Shown: positions 32,501 to 44,247, counted from the stretch's first letter. The stretch is DNA of 64,000 nucleotides from Aplysia californica (GCF_000002075.1 NW_004797423.1:584598-648597); one strand, 5' to 3'. The notes: generated by a model from the sequence alone, not told the origin. Numbers and translations are program-made.

Positions 32501-34342
32501 CAGCTTTGCATGTGTGTTATTAATCATGAACTAAAATACTCTTTTTGTTTATCTAGCAACCAAGATAATTGCTCACCCATTGGCGTGATTTGTGTTATAA
32601 TGATAGCACTAGGCGAGACACTTAGCAGAAGAGTTGAAAATAAGCGAAGAAAAACCATGATGCGAAAGAATATTTTATTTCAAAGTCTCTGATGAGTTTT
32701 TTCGTTCTAGTTTCTCTAGTAGTGACTACTACTACTGTAAAAAGTCTCTTTTTGTCTGCCAACTCTTTCTTTTCCTGTGTCTAACATTGTTTTGATTTGC
32801 TCCTCCCAACCAGTCATTAAATAAGTTAAACTGTTTATATGTCCAATGTACTATTCTCTTCTGTGTCTAATTCATGCTTAGCTCAGGTCTGAGAATTAAA
32901 AGAATATGTTCTTTTTTTTTCTCGGAACAGGAAACACAGCCCTACATGACTGCGCTGAGTCCGGTAGCCTGGAGATTGTGAAGCTGCTTCTCAAACATGG
33001 AGCTGTAATGGTGAAAGATCACTACAACATGACCCCTCTAATGGCTGCTGCCGTGGCTGGGTACTACACCATTGTCGAGTTCCTTATAGAGCGTCCAGAG
33101 TGCATGCAGATAGAAAAAATTGAGTCCCTTGAGCTTTTAGGAGCAACATACATTGACAGAAAACGTGATAATTTAGCAGCATTGCATGTTTGGCAAAGAG
33201 CAATGATAATGCGTCATGATCATGGACGAAATACTTACCCGAAACCAGTGAATGTGAAACCAGTAGAAGCATATGAGAATGCTGTGGAGGCCCGGTCGTG
33301 TAATACCTTAGACGAGCTGGTCTCCGACCCAGATGAAATGAGAATGCAAGCTCTTCTTGTGAGGGAGAGAATCTTAGGGCCTGCGCACCCAGACACTTCG
33401 TATTACATTCGGTACAGGGGTGCACTGTACGCTGACATGGGAAATTTCGACCGTTGCATATCTTTATGGATGTATGCACTGGAAATGCAGCAAAGTGCAT
33501 TGGAACCTGTCAGCCCTATGACCCAGTCAAGCTTCTTGTCTTTCGCTGAACTCTTTTCTTTTATGACGACGGAATGGAGAGGGGGGGACCTTTTCTCTTG
33601 CCTTAAATTCGAAAACCTCATGGCTGTGTTACAGAGAGCAGTAGAAGAAGTGCAAAGAGCTATAGCGTTCACAAAGTCGAGTAAAACCCCATTGACATCA
33701 GACACTGAGGCCAAAAGTCTAAGCAACCTGAACAGATTGATGGTGATAGTATTGCATCTGCTGTGTCTCATGACAAGACTGGAGGTTCTTTTATCTGTTG
33801 TAGACAAATTAGAATTTCGCAAGGTTGTGTATCGGTTAGTCCGTATGTGTCCTCTCGGCATGAAGAAAACCACACTGCTTCATCTGGCGTGCACGAGACA
33901 TACCACAGACGTAGGCCGGTATCCCATATGTAAGTTTCCGAGTCTGGATGTTGTTAATCTCTTGATAGAAGTGGGAGCCGACGTAAATGCTCAGGACCAG
34001 GACGGTTGCACCGCCTTGCACATAGCTGCCAAAGATGTACCCTGTGATCGACAAGTGATGAAAACTCTCATTGAAAATGGTAGCCATATCGATGCTTGCA
34101 ATAACAGAGGAGAGGTAGCTGCTCAACTGCTGCATATGGTCCCTATTCACGACATCGTACCTCCACTCCGATTCACCAGTCTCCAGTGCCTAGCTAGCCG
34201 TCAGATTGCAAAGCACGGGGTTCCGTATAAAGGAGTTGTAGGACCAGAACTTGAGAGGACAATAGAACTACATCAATCAAAAATTGACACTTTCAAGGCA
34301 AAAATGGATGAAAATTCATGGCCACGAGAACCGGAAAAGTGA
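29534..34342 (+). CDS. FEM1: FEM1A/FEM1C-type ankyrin-repeat substrate receptor of CUL2 ubiquitin ligase
   Basis: Fem-1 proteins recognise C-terminal degrons and recruit substrates to CUL2-elongin B/C ligases; the nematode member acts in sex determination. Two coding exons, 29534-30077 and 32931-34342, join within Gly182 (SVKG|NTALHD) to give 651 residues. Ankyrin repeats lie at about 40-72, 83-112, 116-145, 149-178, 182-211 and 214-243; motifs include NGATPLIMAGRNGH and NSTPLRAACFDGH. A central helical region holds DPDEMRMQALLVRERILGP and HPDTSYYIRYRGALYADMG (about 314-352). A second ankyrin pair lies near 500-585 (VGRYPICKFPSL, TALHIAA). LQCLASRQI at 599 sits in the C-terminal VHL-box region. 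Similarity is to FEM1A/FEM1C rather than FEM1B, which has a different N-terminus and helical region. The start is the first ATG giving the family N-terminus (MEYRITVYNAARDGKLG). Retention of the intron would end translation 87 bases past the donor, giving 210 residues. Confidence 0.95.
30078..32930. other. Intron of the FEM1 gene
   Basis: Donor GTAGGC and acceptor CGGAACAG. 30690-31270 is a unique-looking block with no coding support. 31280-31440 and 32330-32410 carry weak pogo-like ends (GTGATTTCGAGTCTTCTGTG, CGAGTTCGTGCTATCTGTGT then TGTACTGTAG) reminiscent of element Q. The rest shows nothing recognisable. Confidence 0.5.
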
Positions 34343-35374
34343 CAGAGTTTTTGCAGTGTCGTTCTTGAATTTGTCACTACTTGATTCTTTCAGTTAGGGT
34401 AGGTTTACGCTAGATACGCCTGTAAGAAAAAATAAGTTTCTGGAATGTATGCTAGATATGCTTTAATCTTTCTTCTACCTTGTTCAAGAATAGTTTGGAA
34501 CTACACTGAAGCCAACTGGATGATTGGTTGACTTGATTTTAAAAGTTATTTATTGGAAATGAGTGTGGCTGTGAGAGTGTCTTCTTAACTAATTGATTTC
34601 ATTCCTTTTGTGCTGAAAAAATGTGAGGGGTGTCAGCTCTACATACCCAGGTGTCTGCGATGGGATACGACAGCATTGACTTTCTAGATTACTCAAACTG
34701 TCTTCTTTTTCTCTCTCTGCTTGTTTTTACATAATAAGAAAACCAATAAGTAACAGAAGAACAAAAGTTTTGAATATTCTCTGGCTTGAATTACGGATAG
34801 AAGTTCAGTCCAAAAGTGTGTTGTTCTGAGAGGGTTGATGATTGTGTTTTTGCACATTGTCTCTTTCAACTCTTTGTATTCCAAGCATTTATTTTTAACT
34901 CAACCACTTCAAATATTAGTAAGAAGAGTTACTTCCTTTGGTTGCCTTCTAAAAATGATTGCTTCCCTTGGAGTTTACTGCCAGATATTGACTACATACA
35001 TTTCCTTGCTGGTTGAGGAACTTTAGGGTCGCAGTGATTTCTAATTTCTCTGTTATATATTTAATATTCATTTGTACTTTGTGCTGTTTAGTTTTTATTG
35101 TGTTGTACTTTAGACACTTTTCCTTTCTCCATTGTCATATGGGACAAAATGAAAGTCTTAGTAACTGGCTGTCAGCCCCATTCCCCAGACAACTTGGAGA
35201 ATGTTGAGTAAGGCTAGGATTAAAATATTTAACTGTCAGTTGTAACATTTTAAAAAATAATTTCAAGACACTCATTTAGACATTTTGCGTCCAGTCACAG
35301 ACCCAATGTCTGAGAACACAGGTGATCTGGTATAATATGTAACCCAACTTTGTTTCATTTGGGGTGTTACTATA

Positions 35375-35552
35375 CAGAGGAGCCTTCTTAAACCGACCAT
35401 GTTTAATCCAAAAACAATGGTAAAGTAAACTGAAAGGAAATAGATTCCCTGATTGTATTTCTTCCATTTCAGCAACCTGTCTTTACTAAAAACCTGGATA
35501 AACTGAAGAAATTCAGCAGTCTTGCAGATTTCGGTTTAACCAGACTCCACTG
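35375..35552. mobile_element. Element P copy, TA-flanked
   Basis: CAGAGGAGCCTTCTTAAACC at left and, inverted, CAGTGGAGTCTGGTTAAACC at right, 178 bp apart with TA on both sides. The clearest P copy. Confidence 0.7.
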
Positions 35553-35830
35553 TATAGAATTAGAGTTTGCAGAATTCTGTGTGCATTTGGATGTGACTTC
35601 GCTTCTGGACATTTGAAGCACATTAATCCATGAAGATTCTGTAAATGATAAAAACAGGGTTTATTGAAATTTTTTTAGAAATGGTTTGTATGTAAGTTAA
35701 GGTAGAGACCACTGTATCATATTATTTTGAAGAGGAGGCATGTCTATTTATAACCAGTAAGAATACTTTGTCTCAGCATAAAAGTAAGTTATTAGTTGTT
35801 TGTATTTAATTTGGAAGTGCACTGGCAGTC

Positions 35831-35836
35831 AATAAA
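35831..35836 (+). terminator. Candidate polyadenylation signal for the FEM1 gene
   Basis: AATAAA in an AT-rich context about 1.5 kb past the FEM1 stop codon. If used, the 3' UTR would contain the P element at 35375-35552. Several later AATAAA hexamers exist, for example near 39060. Confidence 0.25.
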
Positions 35837-36627
35837 ATTAATTGCTGGCTTATGTGGAGCTGATAAACCTCACACTTTTGGAATTTTATTTTTTCCCCCT
35901 TAGATACAGTAATGTTTTTCTTTTCTAAAAACATTATGTAATACAATTTTTGTGCCTGCATAATGTTTTCTGGGTTACAGCGTGTAACTTTTTGGATAAG
36001 TTGTTTGAGCCACTACTAAACTGATTTGTGCTTAGTAATTTGTGTTGTTTTCCTGTGTGTTTTTCACCGTTATCCACCCCCGTCCGGTTATGTCATGGTC
36101 ATCTTTCCCACAGATTAGGAGTGTGTTTTTAGTGAAGTGCTGCTGGATTGTTGTAGTTCAAGATTCCTTAAGTTTTGGATTTGTTTTTGTTTTTTTCCTC
36201 TACCTATGAGTCTTTTGTCTCTTTCGATGTGATCAGTCTGTAGGACCTATCCAGGTTTTAGAACTTTGCCTGGCGGTTTTTTACTAAAACTGCACAACGT
36301 TGAGTGCTCCATTTAAAAGTGTCTTGTCTCCATTGTTTTCACTTTAGAGAAGTTGTCATGGAAACTGCCGGGATAATCTTATTGACTTTGACCAGTTTTG
36401 CAAAGATACAGTTGTTTGTCTTCTTTCTACAGAGACTGGACTAAGGGTGGAAGGTTGCTGTGGCAAAAGCTTAGGTTGAAATGAAGGAGGGTGGCAGGCG
36501 GGGGAAAGAAAAGTTTTAATGTCACCTCTCAGCTGTTCCTCTCTCACTCTCTGTATCTGTCATTATGCCTCTCATTCTCTCTTTATTTCTTCTGTCTATG
36601 TCTTTCTGTAAGTTTCCTTTGTGTGTG

Positions 36628-36804
36628 TGGGTGGTTGGCGGGTGCTCTGGTGTGGTTTGTTCCTTCTTTCCTATCAGACATCTATTGTCCTTATCTCCCC
36701 TTGTTCTTTTTTATGTTTGTTACTCTTGTAATACCTCTAATTTTCTGGCGCTCATATGACCTTATTCAGTTGCGAGCGCTGTTTAACCTCGACTAAAACT
36801 AAAC
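36628..36804 (+). mobile_element. SINE B copy with LINE-type tail
   Basis: GGGTGGTTGGCGGGTGCTCT head and GTGTGGTTTGTTCCTTCTTT body, but the tail has arms GGCGCTC/GAGCGCT, the stem type of the LINE and element S rather than of other B copies. A hybrid, or an older B form. Confidence 0.7.
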
Positions 36805-37515
36805 TAACTCCTTTGTGTGTCTTTTTTGAAAAATTTTGGTGGAGGAAAGTTGTCGAAACACAAGTAATGTTTTTAAAAAAAATTCAAATTAAATGAAGTA
36901 TGAAGGGGTTTCGTTTCTTGAGTATGAATAAACACATAGACTTTTTCTTCTGTTCATAGGTATTGTTTTAATGAAACCAGTTTTTGTATACTGAGTCCTT
37001 TCAGGAAAGTGTTTTAGGATTAGATATTTGTTTGTTAGTCTGATCTGGACCTTACTGTCTCCTACTTTGCTATAGAGTTCAGATGTCTTGGGTGTTGTTG
37101 TTTTTTAAATCTAATTTATTTTTTAGTTTAGTGTATGTGAAAAGTGCATTTTGGGTATGAATTTGGGATCTTATATTTGTAAAACAAAATTAATAACTAT
37201 TTAGATACACTTTGCATTTATCAAGACAGCCTGCATTTCTTGATTATTGTAGTATTTAAAAAAAATGAGTGGTTCACTTTTACTAATTTGAAGCATGAAA
37301 AACGGGTATAGACATTGAATGCTTTTCCAATATTCACAATTTTTTTTTCTTTTTAGATTTCTCTCCTTTTCCAGGTATGAGTGAAAACCAGTCTTACTTG
37401 TCTCTCAGAACTGTACAATGTTTTTGTTCCAAGGTGTCAGAGGCTGGCTCAGCCAGTGACCAGACTTCTATTTGCTGATGCTCATATATCCTGTGAATGT
37501 GTTTTCCTGTCCGAT

Positions 37516-37815
37516 AGGGCTAGTCGGTAGCTCAGTCGGTATCTCACAAGGTCATGGCCGGGGCCTTTATCTCAGTGGGTTATTTCACAGGGCTACGGTT
37601 GTTAGTTCAGTGGGTATTTCACAGGGCTACAGTTGTTAGCTCAGTGGGTATTTCACAGGGCTATGGTTGTTAGCTCAGTGGGTATTTCACAGGGCTACGG
37701 TGTTCACAGGGCCATGGTTGTTAGTTCAGTGGGTATTTCACAGGGCTACAGTTGTTAGTTCAGTGGGTATTTCACAGGGCTACAGTTGTTAGATCAGTTG
37801 GTATTTCATGGGGCA
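37516..37815 (+). repeat. Minisatellite with ~34-bp unit carrying a tRNA A-box-like motif
   Basis: About eight units of the pattern TTGTTAGTTCAGTGGGTATT followed by TCACAGGGCTACAG. Most contain TAGYTCAGTGG, which fits the Pol III A-box pattern. The first unit (GTCGGTAGCTCAGTCGGTAT) looks most tRNA-like; the unique 3' flank (TTGATTCCCCAGTGATGTG) may be the remnant SINE body. Confidence 0.75.
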
Positions 37816-38076
37816 ATGGCTGTCACTTGATTCCCCAGTGATGTGTTCTTGATCAAGGGTTGATAACTCTTCGATCACCTCGCACAGTATTGAAAGGGGT
37901 GTTGGACCCAGACAATTACCAGTATCCCGAAGAAGATACGTACCCAGAACAGCTCTTGTATAGTTCTGAACTGTGATACAGTACTGTATAGTGTAGTTTC
38001 ACCTTATGCTTTATGTGTATTTTATTCTCTTAGCTGCCTTGTTTGGGGGGGGGGGGGTTCTTTTTTTGTTTTGTGG

Positions 38077-38740
38077 GTGGTTGGACTGCACCACTGATAG
38101 GTCCGACTTGTTTTCTTTGCCTCTTTTGTTTCTGTCTCTTAATTTTGCTGTTTCCTCTGAACTAAATGACCATTATTGTGACAATGAATGGGGGGGGGGG
38201 GGGGGGGGTTGGTAGGCGTTTTACGCCGCTTTTACGCCGCTCGCAACTGCATAAGGTCATATAGCGCACGAGACACATTAAACATTTTCAGGCCCAAGCC
38301 TACTCTTATCGGTTTTAAATGACCGAGGGATCTTTAACGTGCGCAAATTGCACACGGGACCTCCGAGATTTTTCGTCCTTGTCTGAAAAGGCTGGCTGTA
38401 GATCTTCGCTACCAGAAGATCAGGGGTGTAGCTGAAAGACAACAGTAAGAAGGAGCAGAAGAAAGGCTGCAGAAAAAGTCGGGAGGCCAGAGGAGAGGGC
38501 AAATGAGGTGAGGGGGCGGGGGCAGAAAGTGGAGATGACAGAACTTTGCTAGATCGCAGGAAAGGAGGTGAAAGGAGACAATTTTTAGAGAAGAAAATGT
38601 TTCCCGCCTCTGCCCAGATTTGAACCCGGGACCTTTGAATGAGAGGCGAACACCTTAACCTCTAGCCTCTAGGCCAAGGGAGCCCCCTGACAATATTGAA
38701 TGTGCTTCTTTTTACTCAGACTTAAAAAAAGAAAACTATT
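38077..38740 (+). mobile_element. SINE C copy split by SINE E
   Basis: 38077-38190 (GTGGGTGGTTGGACTGCACC, AATGACCATTATTGTGACAA) and 38695-38740 (GTGCTTCTTTTTACTCAGAC) are the two halves of one SINE C. SINE E lies between them. Confidence 0.65.
38191..38687 (-). mobile_element. SINE E copy inserted in SINE C
   Basis: The tRNA-like head is at the right (inverted GGGGGCTCCCTTGGCCTAG and GGTCCCGGGTTCAAATC), the hairpin tail at the left (CGCTCGCAACTGCATAAGG). A poly-G run precedes it. Flanking TGACAATGAATG (38179-38190) and TGACAATattGAATG (38688-38702) look like the target duplication. Confidence 0.7.
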
Positions 38741-39202
38741 TAATTACTTTATCTCACTGACAAGAAGATTACTGGTCAACTGTTTGATGAATGTGGGCTG
38801 TGGTACACGCATATAATATATATAATGTATAACACTGCAATGCAGTGTTGTCATAGAAATGATGTGTGTAAACCATATATGTCTTTATTAGAGTTTGTGA
38901 TATAACTACTTGCCCCTGATAAGCTCTTGTCTGTGATTTTTAAAAGAATTATCATGTACGGTATGATAGAGAAATTGTGCATGTTTTTTGTCCTTTGTAT
39001 GAAATGGTGGATTTAGATTTGTAAGAGAAGCACACAAGATGCGATGGTTAGATTAGTAATAAAATGCTTTCTTAACTGTGAAGCATTATCACTCATCAGT
39101 GCATTGTGTGTACCTGGCGAGAATTTTGACCTCAAATTTTTTAGTTTTGAACAGTTTTGTTCAATGAAAGTATATATATATAGACTATTATTTTAGAAAC
39201 AT

Positions 39203-40192
39203 AGTCGAGCACAGGTAACTCAAACACGTTGGGGATTGACAAATGTGTTAGTTGACACATGCGTAATTCAGGTAATCGAATTATAACGAAATATAAAAGA
39301 GACAAAAATATATATATATCAATTTCTGACACAGTTTTAATAGCAGACTCAGAAAAGGACCTTCAATATCTTCTATATATGTATAAGCCAAATGTTGTAA
39401 CAGAAAGTGAACACATAAAGGATTATTGTTTGAACGTAAAGAAAACAGAATGCATGGAAAGATAAAAAAAACCCAGCAAATCATATTTGTAATCTCATTA
39501 GTAAAGGGGGAAAAATCAAACAAGTCCAACAGTTTAAATATCTAGAAATCATTTGATGCCAAATGTTCCATGGAAATAAAACAGAGAATTGCAATGGCAA
39601 AGGCTAGTTTCAATAAAATGAGCCCAATCCTGAAAAATAGAAACATCTCAATGACTACCAAAATGAAAGTTCTGAAATGCTGTGTATGGTCAACCCTTCT
39701 ATATGGCTGTGAGTGCTGGACAATTACTCTATAGACAGTGAAATAAAATAGAAGCAACAGAAATGTCGTTTTTTAGGAGACTGCTGAGAATATCATGGAA
39801 GAAAAAGAAATAAAATGAAGTAGTACTTGATGAAGCCCATGTGGGACGCTCACTATTAAAAACAATCAGGAAACGACAAATGCAGTTTTTGAGATACCTG
39901 AATAGACATAAAGGTCTTGAACATCTAGCTCTCACTGGCAAAATTAAAGGCAAACGAGGCAGGGGTAGGCTCAGAGCAACCCTCTTTGGGAACCTAAACT
40001 GACTAAACAAAGGGGTAAGGGGGGAAAGGTAGCTTTTTTAAGAGCATTCGAGCAAAGGAATGAATGGAGGCCGATGTCTGTCGTTGATCTGGCACTGGAT
40101 GATGATGATGGTATATATCAGTCAGGGAATGGTAAACTACAAGCTATCCATGATTTCGAGTTTTCCGCGTTCGTGTTACCTGTGCCTGACTG
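39203..40192. mobile_element. Element Q copy 1, interrupted by a LINE
   Basis: 39203-39321 and 40121-40192 match the two halves of the intact Q copy at 55980-56163: GCACAGGTAACTCAAACACG and GGGGATTGACAAATGTGTT at left, TGATTTCGAGTTTTCCGCGT and GTGTTACCTGTGCCTGACTG at right. Without the insertion it would be about 190 bp. Confidence 0.65.
39322..40111 (+). mobile_element. 5'-truncated LINE inserted in element Q
   Basis: Begins at DTVLIADSEKDLQYL, just after the catalytic YADD position, and runs through STLLYGCECWTI, RRLLRISW, VVLDEAHVGRSLLKTIRKRQ and LALTGKIKGKRGRGRLR. It ends in GGATGATGATGATGG. TATATATCA flanks it (39313-39321, 40112-40120). Several frame breaks. Same family as 44707-45131. 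Confidence 0.8.
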
Positions 40193-41158
40193 TACTGTAC
40201 TTACTTGGTTTGTACTGTAGATTTTAAACAAGACAAGCAGTTAGATAATGAACCAGGAGACTGAATTGTCATTTTGTTCTGAAGTTTTTATCTCTCTTTA
40301 ATTTGTTGCGTATAAAGTTTTTCTTTTATCACATATTCTGTTTCTCATTTTTCATAGCTACAAAGTATCATTTTTAGAACTTGGCATCTGCAGAGATATT
40401 GCAGCATAATTTGGAGAATGTAGATGCATAGAGTGAAATTTTCTCTTGACTCGTTACTTTTCTGTTTTTGGGGCAATATAATATTTATTTCCTATACCGT
40501 TCTCTTGGATTGTTTTTGATTTTCCTACATTGAAACTGTCATTATTGTAATTAAAGCTATTGACTAAAACTGACTTGTTGACTGTTATAGTAGTTTATCA
40601 GTCCATATTTTATGTTGTAATCAAAGTGTTGTCATTAGTGGTGCAGGTACTCTTTGAATTTCTTCCCTTCGGGCTTTCCAAAATTGTTCCAGTCAGTCAG
40701 AGTCACCTGGCTGTGTTTACATGGAATTGAAGAGTTGCCCCACGGAGTGTGGGAGGTGAAAATTTAACCTTTTTGAAGGCACAAAACACAAAGGCTCTTT
40801 CCTGCTCCAAGTTTACCTTCATTTTCCTCCTTTACTACTGGTTGCAGTGAGACAGTTTCCCTGCAGAGCCTACTAAATGCAAGTCTTTTTTGCCAAATGC
40901 TGTGGTTGGTGCGGGTAATTCTGTTCAAAATGCTGTGTTCAACTGCTTTTTCTTTCCTTATCTTATTAACTTTATTTTGTGACAAAATGGCATTGAAAAG
41001 GAATGTTGAGGGTGTGTGAAAACCATCTGGCTGAGTTTGTCTTTGGAGAACCCTTAAAGGCGATAGAATTATAAATTAGAATTTTGTCACAGGAAGAGGA
41101 AAAGTGGACAGCTAAGGGGGCTGTGGTGAACAACCCTCAGCTACTGGGCAATTTTATT

Positions 41159-41501
41159 CTCATCATAATCAGCCTTTCTCGCCTCATACTGGAATACACA
41201 GGTCATGAACAAGAGCTCTCACATACATGTACAATGTACTTCTATTCTGGACTATAGTCTCTACCTCTGTCCAGCTGCATCCCATATCTTTTATTTTTGT
41301 CGGAAATTTAATCCCTCTTTCAAGTACTTTCAGGCCTTCCTTTCTTTCTCTTTCCTTTGTAGATTCCATCAAAAGTCTTGATGGGTAATGTTTGCTTTTA
41401 GTTTTCTCAAGGCATGTCCAATCCACATCCATGTTCTTTTTCTGATTTCTGTGTCTATTTTCTGGTGATTTGTTTGCTCCCATAGTTCATTTCTTATGGT
41501 G
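41159..41501 (-). mobile_element. 5'-truncated LINE fragment
   Basis: Minus strand encodes [20 protein letters not shown] and WTEVETIVQNRSTLY, the C-terminal pattern seen in 22542-22956. TTTTATT flanks both sides. The 3' end reads GATTATGATGAG. Confidence 0.6.
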
Positions 41502-42054
41502 TTTTATTAGGTTACACTGGGTTTCATCAAAGATAGTACAAGACAAGATGGGCCACTCAGCCTAAAAAGTGTCCGCAGGAAGTATGCTCTTTGCTTCAGA
41601 TGGCGCTGCAGTCTGTTTTGAAGCTCTCTTTCGTTTTTCCAGAAGAAGAATAGGAATAGCACCTCCTTGCGTGCGCAGATCGACTGCTGTTCATCAGCAG
41701 TTCGGGTACGTTCAGTGCGGAGTTTTAGGGGTTTTTTTATTTTAATGTCCTCTCGCCCTTCATTCTAAAGTCAAATTAAACGAAGAAAACCATCTCCTTT
41801 TCCTCCGGAAGAGGTTTTTTGTCAGCGTAACCATTTTTTAAAAAGCGTTCTTCCGAAATTTATCCCAAAACTTGCTAGTTTCACTTTGATTTTTAAAAAC
41901 TCAAGTAGGGTAACTCTGTTCGCAAAGAGTGCGCTTTTGTGAAGAGGGCGCCACCAAATTTTGAGGACACTTTTTTAATTGGCTCAAAGAGAGAAGTGGC
42001 CCATCTTGTCTTGTACTATCTTTGGTTTCATTCAGAACAGGTTTTTAAAAAATG

Positions 42055-42244
42055 CACTGGAACCTGCTCAAGTCTAACAGCCATCTGTATAACTTACAAG
42101 ACATTTATCTGTCCAAATGACTACTTCCTATTTCCTCTCTTGTGTAGTTTTTACAATATAATGACACTGTATGACAGTCACCTGTCTAAGGCGGCCACTT
42201 TTCTCCCCGACAATGGGTGTCTGTCTTAGACAGTTTTGACGGTA
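42055..42244. mobile_element. Element F copy
   Basis: CACTGGAACCTGCTCAAGTC at left, CCGACAATGGGTGTCTGTCT and AGACAGTTTTGACGGTA at right. Interior TACAATATAATGACACTGTA matches the other copies. Confidence 0.6.
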
Positions 42245-42299
42245 CTCTATTGTTAAATAAAGATTTGTGTCAGGACGTATCGTTTTTAGACTCATGTCA

Positions 42300-42640
42300 A
42301 GTTTTAGGCATATTGAGATAGAATTGGTATCACCTCGATGCTTGTTCTTTTTTCACGCTTTTGAGATAATAAAAAATACCTATCTATCTTAGATAGAAGT
42401 CAAGATATTTGTGATTGAATGATTTGGGGTTGCTCAATGTCAAAGGTATAATTAATGAGAAAATGGCCACCAAAGTTATATATGACTTTCAAAGCTTGAG
42501 TGACCTTGGAAACTGCCAATTTACATTTTTGAGCCTTAGATCAATATTTTCCTGTAAAAAAATCCACTCGGTGATTGGTTTTTAAATCGACAATGAAAAA
42601 GGTGCAGAGCCCAAAAAAATAATTCTATAAAAATTCCGGA
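42300..42640 (-). mobile_element. Element D copy 2, partial
   Basis: Inverted D interior: GAAGTCAAGATATTTGTGAT, GAGAAAATGGCCACCAAAGT, TCAAAGCTTGAGTGACCTTG and GGTGCAGAGCCCAAAAAA. The outer end is decayed. Confidence 0.6.
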
Positions 42641-42734
42641 TGGTCTGAAAACTGTTGGTTTCTTCAATTTCCTCATTTTGAAGAGGACCTGATTTCATGG
42701 TGATGACACACATTTGCTGACAATAGTACTGTAA

Positions 42735-42848
42735 ATTCAACAAGGCACAGTCGAAATTGTTTGATAAGACCACTACCCGCTGTGGAGGAGAAAAGTGGTT
42801 GTCTTAGGCACCTGGATGTCTTGGACAGTGCCTTGGACAATATTATAT
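42735..42848 (-). mobile_element. Element F, partial, between two D copies
   Basis: CACAGTCGAAATTGTTTGAT and GTCTTAGGCACCTGGATGTC then TTGGACAGTGCC, inverted F sequence. Confidence 0.45.
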
Positions 42849-42867
42849 ATATATATGTATACCGAAA

Positions 42868-43264
42868 AAACCGGCATTTTTCTGGCCGTTGGGCAGTTTT
42901 TTCTAATTTCCTTTTTTGCTCAACACCTTTTTCAAAACACATTTCTGTGTGGATTTTACTTTTTTTTTAAACATTGATTAAAGGCACCAAAAAATGTAAA
43001 TTTTCGGTTTCCAAGGACTCTCAAGCTATAGAATAACCAAACTTCGGCAGCCATTTTCTCATTATTTTGACCTCTGAAACCAGGCAACCCTCCCCTCCTT
43101 CAGTCGCAAATATTTCCTCTTCCATTCAAAATAGATGGATTTTTTTCCACCAAAAGCAAGACAAATGAACTCGCTTTAAGATGATACCAATAACCACATA
43201 TGCCCAAAAATGGACGAGCCCCTGATTCCACCACGTCGTGACACCTATATTGTTGTTATAGCAG
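42868..43264 (+). mobile_element. Element D copy 3
   Basis: Left edge truncated; TTTTTGCTCAACACCTTTTT, CACATTTCTGTGTGGATTTT, CCATTTTCTCATTATTTTGA, AAGATGATACCAATAACCAC and a right end CGAGCCCCTGATTCCACCAC then GTCGTGACACC. Confidence 0.65.
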
Positions 43265-43665
43265 GATTGACTGTGTTTGCAATGGTCTGGTGGACATGAA
43301 TGCCACTGAGATCAGCAATTGGGAGAAAGAAATCTGCCAGCTGGGATCTAGTTTTATCTCTTCTTCCTGTTGGCTGTCACTTTTTTATCATCACTCATCC
43401 AGGTAAAAAGCGAGGGTTAAATTATAACTAGTTATCACTCCCAACACTCAAATGTTTCATGTGCGTTACCATATCAAATGATGGAGAGGGGATATGTTAA
43501 GAACAGTCAGATAACGCAAAATTTCTCAAAGCCAATTGAAGGATCGCAGGTTCGAAGGCTGTTATCGAAGATTGAATGAGTGTCAGCCGACACAGGTTTG
43601 TGTGTGCCAGTGTGTGTGTGTGTGTGTGTGCATGCATGGTGCGTGCATGTGTGTGTGATTAATTG

Positions 43666-43667
<2 letters not shown>

Positions 43668-43719
<52 letters not shown>
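43668..43719 (+). repeat. (GA)n microsatellite
   Basis: Uninterrupted GA repeat; a (GT)n patch precedes it at 43609-43657. Confidence 0.9.
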
Positions 43720-43722
<3 letters not shown>

Positions 43723-44243
43723 ATTAACTTTATAAAAGTAAATTACGTAAATAAATATCAATTTGTTATTCAACTTCCAAGACAAACTACCTTTTGTGGT
43801 CATACCTTTCAACTTGAGGGCCTTTTGTTTGGTATTATCGGGACTGTATCTAAATGGCAGTTACACGGTAAGATCACGCCAACTCCGGTACACGCATCAT
43901 GTACTATTCCACTACACGTATACAATTGTCATGGTTCACTGTCCCTGTAGGAGAAAACTGATGGACACAAAGACTCTTTTCAGATAACACCTCCCCCCCC
44001 CCAGAAATTCCATAGTTTGATGTTGAGAACATTGCTAGGAAGTCTCAAACACGGCCAGTTTAGTTCACCACCAACCCCGGTGCGTCCAAAGTTTGATCTG
44101 AATTTCTCACTCAACTACCGGTACCTGTGTCTGCTCTTTTCTGTGAAAAGAAGAAGCAAAAAATCTCAATAAAGCCAAATTATGTAATAAATAATATTTT
44201 AGATGGAACGTTTCTTTTCTGTTCCAGAGTATTGCAGCTTTTT

Positions 44244-44247
<4 letters not shown>

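Noticed and set aside
33084-34150. Antisense open frames over FEM1 exon 2
   Set aside because: They mirror a strongly conserved sense coding exon and show no family resemblance.
37516-37815. CRISPR-like array
   Set aside because: The units are contiguous without unique spacers and the genome is animal; it is a minisatellite.
43264-43410. Short coding-looking stretch (DMNATEISNWEKEICQLG)
   Set aside because: No flanking splice sites or recognisable family; it abuts element D and is too short to support.
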